From Pratylenchus scribneri (Eukaryota; Nematoda; Chromadorea; Rhabditida; Pratylenchidae): a stretch of 64,000 bases of DNA. The stretch lies in assembly GCA_030063045.1 (NCBI GenBank), contig JAQSEB010000059.1:3472001-3536000 (forward strand), given 5' to 3'. The translations under genes and the position numbers were made by a program. Each line of letters begins with the position of its first letter. The stretch's first letter is position 1. Below are positions 38,146 to 50,752 of this stretch, piece by piece. Under the pieces are notes generated by a model. It saw only the letters and a list, made by a program, of their open reading frames with translations. It was not told the DNA's origin and searched no databases.

Positions 38146-41100
38146 ATGGCAGCAGTCAATTTGGATCAAGTGTATGAGGCAATTGCCGCATTGCATAGTC
38201 CAGATCCAGTGCAAAATGGACGTGCAAGTCGATGGCTTGAGGAATTCCAAAAATCAGTTAATTTTATACATTAATTAAATGTGGAAGATAATTCTTAGGT
38301 ACCTTTATTCAACAAGTCAATATTTCCAATCATTTATATTCTGGGAAAGAATTGTTCCAAAAAGTGGTACTATTGCTATTTTGGGGAAAGGACGAGGATG
38401 ATGAAGAGGAAGATGAAGCTGAGTTTTCATCATCATTATCTTCTTAATCAACATCATCTTCGTCTTCTTCATCATCCTCATTCCATTGTAGGGGCCCAAT
38501 GCAATAGTATCCAAAAAATGCTTGAAATTTGCTCTATTCTATTATGTAGATTTAAAATCCAATAATGAAAAGTTATAAATTGATGTTGTTAAGATTTATG
38601 CATGGACAACAGCAGATCAAATTTTGGGTGAAGCTCGTTCATTTGATGCCTGCCTATTCGCGGCCCAAACAATTCGAAATAAAGTGCTCCATTCAATTCG
38701 GGAATTGCCACCTGAATCATATTCCGCCCTTCGCAGTTCACTTTTGACCCAACTTAGGTAACCAAAAAATATTTATTTTATTAATAACATTTTTTAAGCA
38801 CAATTGAAACCAAATTGGGACGGAATGCTTCTTCCATTGTCACATTGCTCTGTGCCGCCCTTTCCGATTTATATATTCAGGTTTATTAGCATTAAATCAA
38901 AAAATTAATCTTTTTTTAAGGTCGTTGAATGGCATGGCTTCATCTCCCAAATGTTGGCCCAAGTGAGCAGTAGCACCAGCCAAACCCAACAATCTCCCCT
39001 TCTTTGCCTATTCAAAACATTGCCCGAGGAATTGTACAATCGAAGGTTGAAAGTTGGCGAAAATCGAAGGGCCGAAGTGGAATTGGAATTGGCAACACAC
39101 ACTCAACAAGTTTTGGCAAATTTGGTTTGTTTAGATTGGGTGGACAAGCAAATTATTTGAATCAAATTTCAGTCCCAACTTTGTACACAAAATGAGAGTG
39201 GCGGAGGAGGGGATGAAATGTTGACAAAGGCAGTGGATTGTTTGGCCTCTTGGCTGCTGAATAAAAAATGTCCAACAGAAACAGTTAAAAACTATTTCTT
39301 TAACACAAAATAGTTAATCCTTCAAATATTTTAGTTAGCCTCGTCTCCATTGATTCAATCCGTTTTGGGTTGTTTGGCATTGCAAAATACCCCATCCGGA
39401 TTGCATGATGCCGCCACTGAATGCACCGTGAATGCCCTCCAATTAATCGATGATGAGCCATCGCCCACTCAATTCCAATTGGCCAATCTTCTTCAACAAG
39501 GAATTTTTGGCACATTGGATGCATGTCGCATGGCAATGAGGGAAGAGGACTCAGAAAAGTTTGTAAAAATGGGAATAATCATTAATTAATTACACCAATT
39601 TTAGACTTCAAAATTATGCTCGAATTTATGCCGAAAATTGTGAATGTTTTTTGACGGAATTGGTCAAACATCCGCGCGAAGGATTCGGCGATTTGAGGGC
39701 ATTTGAAATGCTTCAATTGGTCAATGATTATCATGAATATGGACTAATTGAGATGAGCTTCAATGTTTGGTATCGACTCTCGGAATACCTTTATCAATGT
39801 GAAGAGGCTGATTTCGATGAACTCCGCGAAGTATTTTGTCCATTTGTGGAAAAGTTTGAAAATAAATATTAATTTTTAATTAATATTTAACATTTTCAGA
39901 CATATTTTGGCTCTTTGCAAACATTGTCGAGCTGAGCCGGATTCCCATGATATTTTGGATGGCCGTTCGGAATTGGCCGATTTTCGTTCAAAGGCACAGG
40001 AAAGTGTCAAAGATGTGGTTGGTTTTGGGCAAAATAAATTAGAATTCATTCATTTTAATTTAGACATTCATTATTGGTTCAGTGGAATTGCTTCGTCGAT
40101 TGATGGAATTGCTGAACAGTTCCGACAGTTGGGACCAAATGGAGGCAATTCTGTTCATTATTAGTGCATTTGTCCCAAATGTGGTGGAAACCGAAAGGCA
40201 AGTTGTGCCAACATTATTGGAAGCCATTCTCAAACTTCCAATGGTCGACACGCATAAACAATTGTTGAAAACCAGCGCCCAATTGCTGGGAAATTTACAA
40301 GATTGGTTGCAGGCAAATTCCGATTATATGGGTAAATTTTTGAATTAGTTTTATAGAATAAATAAATCCAAATTTAAGTTCGAACATTCAATTGGTTTTG
40401 TTCACTTTTTGAGGTTTCCGGTGGTCAATTGGCACTCACTGTTTCTGAATGTTTGGAACAATTGATTGAACGTGGATGGCAAGAGGTTGAAATTATTATT
40501 ATACAAAATTTTAAAAAATTCCATAGAATTTAATTTAGTTTGAATTGAATTTATATTTCGACCGGTCGTGATCAATTAGCTTAATGGATTAGTCTTTCGA
40601 TTCAGCCTTATATAGACGAGGGTTCGAACCCTCTATGAGAAAGTGAATTTTTTAAGTCAATTTTTATTATAAATATTCCCCTCATTGGGGCAGTCTTTAA
40701 TAGCCTAATTGGTTAACAACTCAAAAATACATCATCCATAGAAGAGCGCAATGATGAGAAATAAATGATGAGAGTAAAATGATTACTTCCAAAAAACTTT
40801 ACCTACATTAACTGAGCGCTTTTTTATGAATTAAAATTATTTAAAGCAAATTTTTATTCATTAATAAATAATTTACTATAAATTAAGATTCAAAGGCGTT
40901 CATTGCATGAACAATATCAAGGAATAATTGAAGGATTAATCAATCGAGTGGAACAATCCCAATCAAGGGCACAGGAAATGGAGGAAGCTGCCCAACATTT
41001 ATTGAAAGGTTCAAATTTACAACTTTTATTGATTAAAATTGGACATTTCCCAGCCTCTGCCTATCTCATAAACGATCTTCCATCAGCCCAACTTTGCGCC

Positions 41101-42764
41101 GCATTGGAGCACATTTGCGCTAAATCAATTGCTCGACTCAATGAAGTTTGGCTTAACAATTCATGTAAAATATTTGAATTTGTTTAATTTAGATAAATAA
41201 AATGGCAATTTTGCCACTCAATTCCCAACCAACAACTTCCTCCTCTTCAACGATGTCAACTGGAAATGCGGATGACAAGGAAAATTCGACTGATGCTTGG
41301 TCAATGATGGCAAATGATCCAATTCTTTGGTTGGATCGCCTTTCCGCCATTTGGCGAATTATTCGTCCCTGGCAACATCAATTGGCCTGCAAACAGGTTT
41401 ATTTTATATGGGAAAAACATTTATAAAAATATTTTTTAAGTTGGCCAATGAAAGTGGGGAAATTGTTTCGAATTGTCCTTGGCTTCCACTCTGTTCCAAT
41501 GTGATTGAATGCGCAATGGCCACTCTCCAACAATATCAATCAAAACAAAGTTCGTTTTAATTATTAAAAATAATCCAATTATTGTTAATTTGAAGGGGTC
41601 GTTGAACATTCATGCCGGACAATTCGTTTCCTCATTCGCTCGATGGGCGCCCAATCCATTGTTTTCATTGAGCCGGTTGCCAGTCAAGTAAAATAGCAAA
41701 ATAATTTCCACCATTTAATCAAATATTGCACAGATAATGCTCATTTATGGCCAACACCCACATTCCTGCCTAATTTATTTGGCCAGCATTCTCGTCGACG
41801 AATACGGCACAATTCAACACGTCCAACAGGGAATGCAGTCAATGTTGGAGAATTTGGCCACTCGATCACTTGCATTGTTGGCCGCCGATGCCCAAAATGG
41901 ATTTAGGGACAATCCGGACACAGTGGATGATCTCTTTCGGCTGGCAATTCGATTTGTTCAGGTAAAAATCAATATTCGATAAATTTAAAATATATATTTT
42001 TAGCGCTGTCCGATGGCAATTTTCTCGCATCCAATTGCCAATCAACTCCTCCAGGCAGCCATCCATGGAATTAGTCTCAATCATTCGGATGCGAATCGTT
42101 CGATTTCAAAATTTATACAAGAAATCATCGACGTTGCCCGTGGAAAACGAGTTTGTTTTAATTTTAAAAATAAATTTTAAAAATATCTATCATCAGGGAT
42201 CCGCCGTATCCCAAAACATTGTTCAACAAGTTTCTCAACTGATCACAGAGAATGGACCAGCATTGATATTTTCTGCCATTTCCGCGGCGCTTTTTCATCT
42301 TTCCAACACACTTTGCAAGGAAATGGCCGACATTGTATTCCTCATAATTCAAATGGATAAACAGGTTTTTAAGTTAACAAAAATAAAATATATAATGATT
42401 GTGATTGGAATAAGGAAAATGGACATTTTAAGCTCAAAATTAAAAAGGGATTGGGCCATTTGATATTGGTTGAATAGAAGCAATTTCATCAGATTATTGA
42501 TTAAGTAGGAATAATTTGTATAAAATTTATTTTTCTGAATAAACAATAAATTTAGAAATCCGAACAATGGCTGAATCACACTTGTCTCCAATTGCCACAC
42601 GATGGTGGGAACAGTGCAACCCCAGAGCAATTGATGGAATTTCGTACAAAACTGCTAAGGTTGAAAAAGAATACAATGATTGAACTAAAAAATCAAATTT
42701 CAGCGCCGAAAGATCATATGACATTTTGACAGCAATGCGGGAATTGAACAAATTTTATGCATGA
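38146..42764 (+). CDS. transportin-3 (TNPO3/transportin-SR) importin
   Basis: An importin-beta family receptor that carries SR-rich splicing factors into the nucleus. It is built of HEAT-like helical repeats over about 950 residues in roughly 18 exons. Diagnostic phrases: LYNRRLKVGENRRAEV (vertebrate SLRIGANRRTEI), LASILVDEYG, NPDTVDDLFRLAIRFVQRCP and DANRSISKFIQEIID. The C-terminal region ends EQWLNHTC and a short tail. The start is the ATG with the typical LDQVYEAIAALH. Two introns hold extra sequence: 38259-38592 (hairpin) and 40486-40887 (tRNA-like). One donor (GAA|GTTTGG near 41143) must be used for the frame to stay open. Confidence 0.9.
38358..38519. repeat. inverted-repeat hairpin in transportin-3 intron 1
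   Basis: An imperfect foldback: GGATGATGAAGAGGAAGATG pairs with the downstream CATCATCTTC...CATCATCC. Flanking arms AGTGGTACTATTGC and GCAATAGTATCC pair outside that. The transcript would form a hairpin of about 160 nt. Small MITE or structured-RNA precursor are both possible. Confidence 0.6.
40562..40643 (+). other. degenerate tRNA-like sequence in transportin-3 intron
   Basis: A box A-like TAGCTTAATGG (40577-40587) and a perfect box B GGTTCGAACCC (40621-40631) are spaced as in a real tRNA. The acceptor stem does not pair and no clean anticodon arm forms. A second box A-like motif lies near 40693-40704 without a box B. This looks like a tRNA-derived SINE head or tRNA pseudogene inside a 402-bp intron. 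Confidence 0.45.
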
Positions 42765-43468
42765 TGAAATTATGATTGAATGTTTTGAAAACATACAAAT
42801 TTCGATTTTTTGGATTTTATTTACCTATAATATAAAATTTATTTACCACTATTTTTCATTTTTATTAATCGATTGATCTTCACAGGAAAGTCGACGAAAA
42901 GGATTCACATTTTCTTATAAATTGCGAAAGAAAATTCTTAAATCCCCAGAATAAATCTTTCGTTTCGGAAAAATAATATATTCTCTTCGAAAAATAATTT
43001 TCGTTTCGATAAAATTTTACGCGTAATTTTGAATTTCAACAAAATGCCCTTCGAGAGAATATTTTCGCTTCGAAAAAGCAATTTTACGCTTAATTTTGAA
43101 TTTCAACAAAATGCCCTTTGAGAGAATATTTTCGCTTCGAAAAACCAATTTTGCGCGGAAATTTGAATTTCAACTAAATGCCCTTTGAGAGAATATTTTC
43201 GCTTCGAAAAACCAATTTTGCGCGGAAATTTGAATTTTCAACTAATGGCCCTTTTTCGTCATTTAAAGAATTCATGCTTATTTATTGGATTTTGTTTTTT
43301 TTCGCGGAATTTATATATAAATTTATTATTATCACAAATATTGGTAAGAAATAATTAAGAAATTTTGAAGAATGGTTAAGTGAATTAATTAGGTAAATGT
43401 TAGAAGTAATAATAATAATAAGATATGAATATATGAGAGATATAAAATTATAAAATTTTCAAGAATCA
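42765..43468. repeat. tail-to-tail spacer with about four copies of a 66-bp tandem repeat
   Basis: From about 42950 to 43255 a unit of about 66 bp recurs roughly four times: it contains GAGAGAATATTTTCGCTTCG, then AATTTTRCGC and GAATTTCAACWAAATGCCC. The last two copies are nearly identical and the first is diverged. It lies between the ends of the transportin-3 and KIND-FERM-PDZ genes. Confidence 0.8.
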
Positions 43469-46400
43469 TTAATCGTTTTTCCTTTTCACTTCGATGCGCA
43501 ATTGGCCTTCAATTTCTTTTAATTTCTTCACTACACTGGCTGGACTTTCTTCCTGGCCGACTTCTTCGTCTTGAATGCGCCAAATTCGATCCCCAACTCG
43601 AAGTGTTCCTTCTTGGGCGACCAATGTGCCTGGCGAAATTGCCCGGATGAACACACCGTCATGGCCCATTCTTTTTGCAAGCGAAAGACCTTAAAAAATA
43701 AAATTTTTCATTTTGTTTGATTTTTTCTTTTATATTTTTGTTTAAAAAGGTAGCGAAAAAGGCATAATAATTTTTATATAAAATTGATTGAAAGGCAAAC
43801 CGATTGGACTGGTCCCGCTTTTATCCAATATAATCGACAATATTTTCTCGCCATTTGCTCCCTCCACATTTTTCTCGGCCATTCCAATGGAAGGTTTATT
43901 GTTGTATGGAGAGGAGGCGGCAATTGGATGTTGAAGAGGCGATGGGGATTCTGCCACAAAATGATCGGACAATTCATTTGTCCAATCCAAATTGCCACTT
44001 TCTTTGTTCCATCCTCCATTTCCATTTTTCCAATCCATTGTTAAATTTTCAGTATTATTTCTGCCATATCGTTCAATGGCCGCAGCAAATGGGGAACGGG
44101 CCAGCGATGAATTATTCACTAAAAATAAACTAAATCATATATATTTTTCGTCGTAAATTTGATTTGTTTTTTTTTTTTATTTTCTAAACCAGAAAATGAA
44201 TTAAATAAATAATCTTTTGGCAGAAATTATGTTTTTCAAATGCTCTATTTTGAAATCGTCAAAACTAATGAACCTCAAATTTTTATCAAAACCAACCAAA
44301 TGGCGAAGAAGATGAATTCCCAGCAGGTGGATTCATGCCTTTGTTCATTTGTTGTTTTTGCCTAATATTGCCGGATGGTCGTCGTCTTCGTCCATTTCTC
44401 TCCTCCTCCTCCTCTTCACCTTCATCATTTTCCTCCTCATCCTCCAATGTTGCGTACATTGCCGAGACCGGGGGCAAAAAATTGTCAGAGAATTGTTGAT
44501 TTTGATGTTTGGTGGGCAAATATTCGCCTCGTAAATTCCTCCCTTCATTTTTGGCTGTTCCCGGTGTGCTCGACAATTCATCATCGTCATCGTCGCCACT
44601 ATTCGAACTTTCTTCTTCCTCCGAATCGGAAGTCCTTTAATTTTTGGATATTTTAGCATTTTATCCAACTCTTTTTTTACCGTTCAAGGAACCCAGCACT
44701 GGTTTTGTGTCGTCGATATCGTTGTGCCCTATGCTCTTCATCCTTCCTGCCCTTTGGGGTCACAACAGCGGCCGCCAAAATGTCATCGGTGCGGAGGGCC
44801 GGCAAAAATGAGCCACCAAAATCGGAAACTGCCCTTTGGCGCCGGTTGGAATTGGCCGATTGAGGGGTGCTCACTCCACCGCCACTTTCCTTGCTTGTCC
44901 TGAAAAAATTTAGAAATGTTTTAAATGAATTAATCAATCTTTTGTTTGATTAATTAATTAATTAATTAACCTGCTTTGATTGGTCATTGTTGATTCTTTC
45001 CGTTTTGCCATTTCACTGCTATCATCCATCGTCGTTGGTTTTTCTGTTTTGATGGAATCCTCCAAAAATGAAGATGAAGTTCGCCGCCGAGCAGAAATTG
45101 GATGTGGTGGCGGTGGTTTTTCGTCCATAATTTTGTTATTTTCATTGCATTTCAATTGGGAATTTGTGGATTCGACGGCCACTTTTCCATTAATTTGAAT
45201 AAATAAATTAATTTATTTATTTATAATTTTCTACCATTTATTTTGTTATTCATTAGCACATTTTGCAATGGTTCTTGGGCAAGTACTTCCGAAATGGAAG
45301 GGAATCGAAGAATTTCTAGCCGAACTTGTTGGCCACAATCCTGCACCAATTTTACTGCATCATGACGGGTTCGGTTGAAAAGTGAAACACCTAAATTAAA
45401 TAAATAATTTTAATTATATTTATTAATTATTAAAAAGAATTATTAAAATAATTTATGAACGAAAAATTAATTCATTTTTTCATAAGTACCAACAAAATTA
45501 TTCCCTTTTAAGTTCACTTGCCTGCAACACTAAGCAAACAATCGCCAATCAGCAATCCTTTCCTTCGTCCATCCCCATCTGCGCCCACCGATTTCACATA
45601 AACCCCTTTGACTCCATTCACTGCTCCATCGACCAGCGTCAGGCCAAGCCCATATTTTGGATCTTTTTCGAGCACCACTTCCACCCTCTGTGCATCCGGC
45701 CCATAGCAATACTGCAAAATAGGTGTATAAAATTAGGAAGAATTGGTTGATAAATTTTGAATTGAATCCACAATTTTTTATTTCAGATCGGGAAAGACGA
45801 AATATTAGTTCTTTTAAGTCAGAAATGATTGTATGTTCATTGTTTTTTATAAATATTCCAAATTATTTCCTCTATTTTATCACCTTTCCTCTCCTCCGTT
45901 TACCTTAATGTATTCTGTGTCAGTTTCGGCCAACAATCGACTCTGCCTTCGATCCCCAATTTGCTGATTTTGCCCATCCTCCTTTCCTCCTCTTCCTTCA
46001 TTTCCGCTGCCATTTCGCTGTTGCCCAATTCCCATTTGAGGCTGTGATCCACCATTGCGTCGGTGCCCTTCTACTCCTCCTCCTTCTCCACTTTGTTGAT
46101 GATTCTCAACTGCTGGATTGCCGCAAATTTCCACGCCAACATCTCGATGCCTTTGCATTGCCTTCATTCTATTCAGTGTCCCTTGCCATTGACGCATTTT
46201 TAGCATAAATCTGAATTATTGAATGAATTCTCATTTCTCATCAATTTTTACCTGTGTTGTGAGGCGGCAAATCGAACCAAATATGCAGATTTTGAATGTA
46301 AATCCGTGTAGAAAACGTGGTCAACTGCGATGCCATTCTCCACCGTTCCCAGTAGGAAACGTTTTCGGTCGAATTGGAGTGTCCGAATTTGATGCCATTC

Positions 46401-49400
46401 ATGAAGGGAAGTGAATAGCCGGCGAGTGCCACCTCTCTCCTCCCGGCAAATTCCAATGCCGGATGGCATCACGGCAACAAGGCGCAAATCGGCAAAAAAT
46501 GGTTGTTGACCACGTTTTGGTTTCATTTTGTGCACTCGATAGAAATGGGCACCGTAATAGGGCTACAATAAATGGAAATTAATTAAAATTAATAAAATAA
46601 TGATTTTTATTCTAATTATCTCTTTTTGACATTTTTTTATCATTGGTTTTTTAAATAATAGAACATTTTTAGGGGATTTATTTTTAATTGGTACAATAAA
46701 ATAAACCCACATCACTTTGGCACATTTGGATGAATCGTTCCTCAGCTTCGACATTTCCAAAATGTTCTGCTAATTTTGAATGGGTTTCGCCAATTTCTCG
46801 ATGCATTTTGACAATTTCGCCCGGTTCAAAATCGTAGAATTTCGAGGGCAAATAATTTTCCAGTTTGAAATAATCGCCGCCAACTGCCGGTGGTCGGCCG
46901 CATTCAACACAAAGTGCAAGGGCCTGAAAAATGTTAAAATTTATTAATAAATTTAGCAGAAAATTAAATTTTAAATGTTTCCTAAATTTTATTATTCTTG
47001 ATTAATTTTAACTCACAGCCATTTCGACTGCTTTTTCCCTGGGTTGGAATCGAAGCGCACCATTTAGCACATCTTGCCGTAATTGCAAATATAATTGATG
47101 GGCGGTGATTGCCGTCTTCACAAATTCCCTCTTCTTTGGATAATATCGAAAACGAAGATTCAGCACAAATTGCTCATTGGAATTGGAGGACAATGGAAGT
47201 GGGGAACGAGGCAATGACCCTAAATAACAAAATAATGCTCAATAAAAATAATAAATTAATTTTTACCTCCAGCCCCAAAACTTCGTCGTACACCGGTGCT
47301 TCCATTTTTCCATCCGGGCGGCGCCCATTTCTCCAATCGTTGTTCTTCCTCCAGGAAAATGGATTCGCCCGAGGATTGTTGGAGGACAAGGCCAAAGAAA
47401 ATGTGTTCAGTGATATTCTTTAAATGAATTCAAATTCAAATGTTTATTTTTTGAGGGACTTGCCAAATGTTCGGCCACCGTATGGAATATTGCGCCAACC
47501 AATTGGTCCGTTTTGCAATAAACCTCCACACTGTGCCCATCCAAAAGATGCACCACAACAAGGGCCGATTCAATTCGATGCAAATTCAAAACCATTTTTT
47601 TCTTAAAAAAATGGAAGTTAATTTTTATTTATCATTGGAAAATTATTTTATTCTTTAGATGCGATAATTTTCCAAATATTTTTAATATTTTAAATTAATT
47701 TGTAATTTATAATTCGCCACCCTTTTGAGGCTTTGTGCCTTCAACCGAATATTCGGCCGCAAAGTATTGGACAAAAATTCAGGCACAACTGGCAATTTTG
47801 GATAATTTCTTCCTCCTCCCATAGCAGCCGCCCTTCCACCGGAACTGGCCCTTCGACTGCATCGTCCAGGTTGCAGGGAATTGTGCCGATGGAATTGTTG
47901 TTGGCCGCCGCCAATTTGATCGGAATCGTCGCCACTTTCTTGGAATTTTGTTGTTCCCATTCCCACATTTTGTTGCTGTTTTCTTCTCGTTCCGGGCGAA
48001 TATCCGGTCACTTGAGTATTCGATGAGTCTTCAATATCCTCATTCCTTTCCTCTTCTTCATCCAAACTTCCCATTGATTCATCTTCCGGTTCGATTGGCA
48101 ATATCTAATAAAAATAAAAATTATTAGCAATTAAAAAAATATAAATGGTTTATCAATTGATGATGTGGATATTTTTGGATGATTTTTTGTGTTTTTAGTC
48201 TAATACTGAATGCAAAATGCAATTTTAATTTCCATTATCAAAAATGTGTATCATTTTCCCAAAATCAAATCCACTAAAATTAAAGATGGCTTCCCTTTCA
48301 TTCCTATAAATTAATTATCGATCATTAATCATTCCCACCTCAATTTCGGGTCCTCTTTTGGGCACTCTGGCAACTTTATTTCCTGCAGTGGAATGATTTG
48401 CTTTTGCGTAAAGTCGTGCAGATTTTGGTTGGGAGGAAGGCGAAGAAGATGATTGTTGAGGATGGGACGAAGAGGAAGAGACAACTGCTTCTGCCGATTG
48501 TGAAGATGGATGTTGTTTTTGTTGGATTGATGGAGAAGGCAAAGGCGAGGGTGAATGAACTTCAACTTGGATTGATTCCATGTTTGGCCTAATCATCAAT
48601 TCATTCGTCCTTTGATTGACCGGCCTCTCCATTTCCTCTTCTTCTTCGATGAATGGATTATTTTTGCCATATTCCTCTTCAATGGCCGCCTTTTTCCCTT
48701 TCCATTCCATTTGACTTGGTTGGATCCGCATAAATTCCTCTTCCGCTATTTCATTGATCGGCGTTCCGCCTCTTGGCGTCAATTCGCCTTCTTCTTCCTC
48801 ATTTTTGGTGGTCGGTGAAAGTCCTCTTCTAGGCGAAGGAATTGGCTTCTTTCGGATGGGCTGAATTTTGTCCGGAATGTCCAATGGCTGGAAAAATGTG
48901 TAAATAAAAACAATAAATTAAAATTTAATTTGGTGGATTTTAATTAATTGACTAAAATGTAAATATCCAGAAATTACCTCTTCAAAATGGTCATTTCCAT
49001 TGGCGCCATTCTTCTGTGAATGTTTTCTCGAGAGCGAGAAATCCCTTCTCAATCGGTCTGCCACTTCTGTCGCCAATTCTTTTTGATATTCCTCAAGATT
49101 GCGAGTTTCTATAAAAATTGAGATTGACTAATTATATATGTGTTAAATGTATGCTAACCTCGATGTTCGGGTGCCCCTGGACCTGGGATGATGCTCAAAT
49201 GGGAAGAACGATTGGAATGGAAGCGAATATCGTCGCAGAATGGATCATCAATCTATAAATAGAGTTAGAATATTAATTTTGGTAAATTGAGTTTTGGATG
49301 AAAATTTCCCAAAATTAGCGGATATGATTTTGGCAATAGGCAGTTTACGTTTGGAATTATATTTTAATAAATTACCAATTCATCCAAATCGCCCATCATT

Positions 49401-49984
49401 TCTTGGAAAAGACCGGCAATAATTTTCGGCATTCGATCCACTTCAACTACATCCAGCCTGTTTCGAATCATTTGGCGTACTTTTTGCAGGGAAGGACGTG
49501 ATTGAACATGTGATACGGTCATCAAATTGAGCAAGGAAAAGAGGGCAACATCGGAATGGTCGGTCATAGAAATCTAAAATTTTAAATATTTTTAAAATGG
49601 TTAAAAAAAGTATAGTGAACCTGAGTAAAGCTGTTGCCCAAACACCAAACCAGATGAGAATCGGAATTTCCTTGACCGAATGGTTGGGATTGATCAATAA
49701 GTTCAGGCGGGATTAATTGCTTTGGAACTTTGGTAATTTGAATAAGTTGGACCTAAAAAATCCGAAAATATTCCATAATTTTGGTTGATTTTAACCTCGA
49801 TTTTTCCTTCGCTGGTCAAAAATATTTGTTCTGCAGTGAAAAGTCCACGTCGATTTGATGCCCGCGCCAAATGATCGCATGAGGCAGCCAAAAGAGTTAA
49901 CACTTCGGAAGCCGTCAAACCGACACTTCTCACCTCCAACAATTCGGCCAAGTTAATTCGCTGATATTGCGGATTCCCGAGCAT
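43469..49984 (-). CDS. KIND-FERM-PDZ scaffold protein (FRMPD2/PTPN13-like, no phosphatase domain)
   Basis: The N-terminus INLAELLEVRSVGLTASEVLTLL is a KIND domain (kinase C-lobe fold without catalysis), continuing through LVWCLGNSFTQ and RPSLQKVRQMIRNRL. A long disordered Ser/Glu/Pro-rich linker follows. The FERM domain has F1 (ALVVVHLLDGHSVEVYCK), F2 (FRYYPKKREFVKTAITAHQL, then LALCVECG) and F3 (HFYRVHKMKPKRG ... TLQFDRKRFLLGT). PDZ1 has PKYGLGLTLVDG; a second, intron-split PDZ has SPIGLPF then GVFIRAISPGTLVAQEGTLRVGDRIW. The last exon ends EVKRKND. This order is that of FRMPD2 and PTPN13, but the gene stops after PDZ2 with no PTP domain. About 18 exons. The start ATG at 49984 follows a TTTCATTCAG acceptor. 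Confidence 0.8.
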
Positions 49985-50752
49985 TTCTGAATGAAAATAA
50001 AAATTATAAATCAATTTTAAAAATTAAAAAAAAGATAAGAGCAAAAATGGATGCTAATGCTAAAAGCTAAAACAATTTAAATAGAAAATGCTATAATTTT
50101 TTTGTTTATAAAAAGGGTGTGGAGGATGGAAAAGTGATCGTAAAATGGGGGGGAGGGATGGTGGGTGTCGACTGTCGAATGTCGATGGTCGGCTGTTGGT
50201 GAGGATCGATGAATTTGTATTTGATTTGTGAATAGGGAAGAGAAAGTAATAAGGGGAAAATGAATTAATGTCAAAATATTTTTAATTCAATAGCTTTCTT
50301 TCAAAAAAGATAGCGATCCCATCGCTGAAGGCTGAATGAATAAATTGAAAAAAAAATGTACGCATGTGGCGTATATAGAGGTTTTAACTTTGAGATATGC
50401 CTACATTTTTGTTGCGCGTGTTCTGATTTATGTGTCAAAATCGAATTAAAAATTAAAAAATGATAAATAGGATTTATGGTTCTAAAAAAGGGGAAAACCA
50501 TTCTAAACTATTAACTGAAAAATAATCCTTTTTTTTCCTGATCGATCTGCTGATATTAGATTTTACCAATTGCGCCACGCCATCTTCCACAAAGCAATCG
50601 CAGTCCTATCCTAAATCCTAACTCCTTTATCTCAATTTACCAGACCACAGAAATCCCAAATTCAAATACTGAAAAAAGTAGTTGAAATTTTTTATTCCAG
50701 ATCCATATCCAGAGTATATTTGATTGGGAAAATTTTTTCCTATTTAATTTAT
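49985..50752. other. spacer between the FERM-PDZ gene and the MULE
   Basis: Promoter side of the minus-strand FERM-PDZ gene. On the minus strand near 50535-50605 there is a tRNA-like box A (GGCGCAATTGG) with a weak box B-like ATCGATC; structure is too poor to call a tRNA. Otherwise nothing seen. Confidence 0.4.

Noticed and set aside
40562..40643. Functional tRNA gene
   Set aside because: Box A and box B are good but the acceptor stem and anticodon arm do not pair.
42950..43255. CRISPR-like array
   Set aside because: Whole units repeat without unique spacers and the genome is eukaryotic; it is a tandem satellite.
50535..50605. tRNA-like sequence on the minus strand
   Set aside because: Box A is good but box B is weak and stems do not form; at most a remnant.
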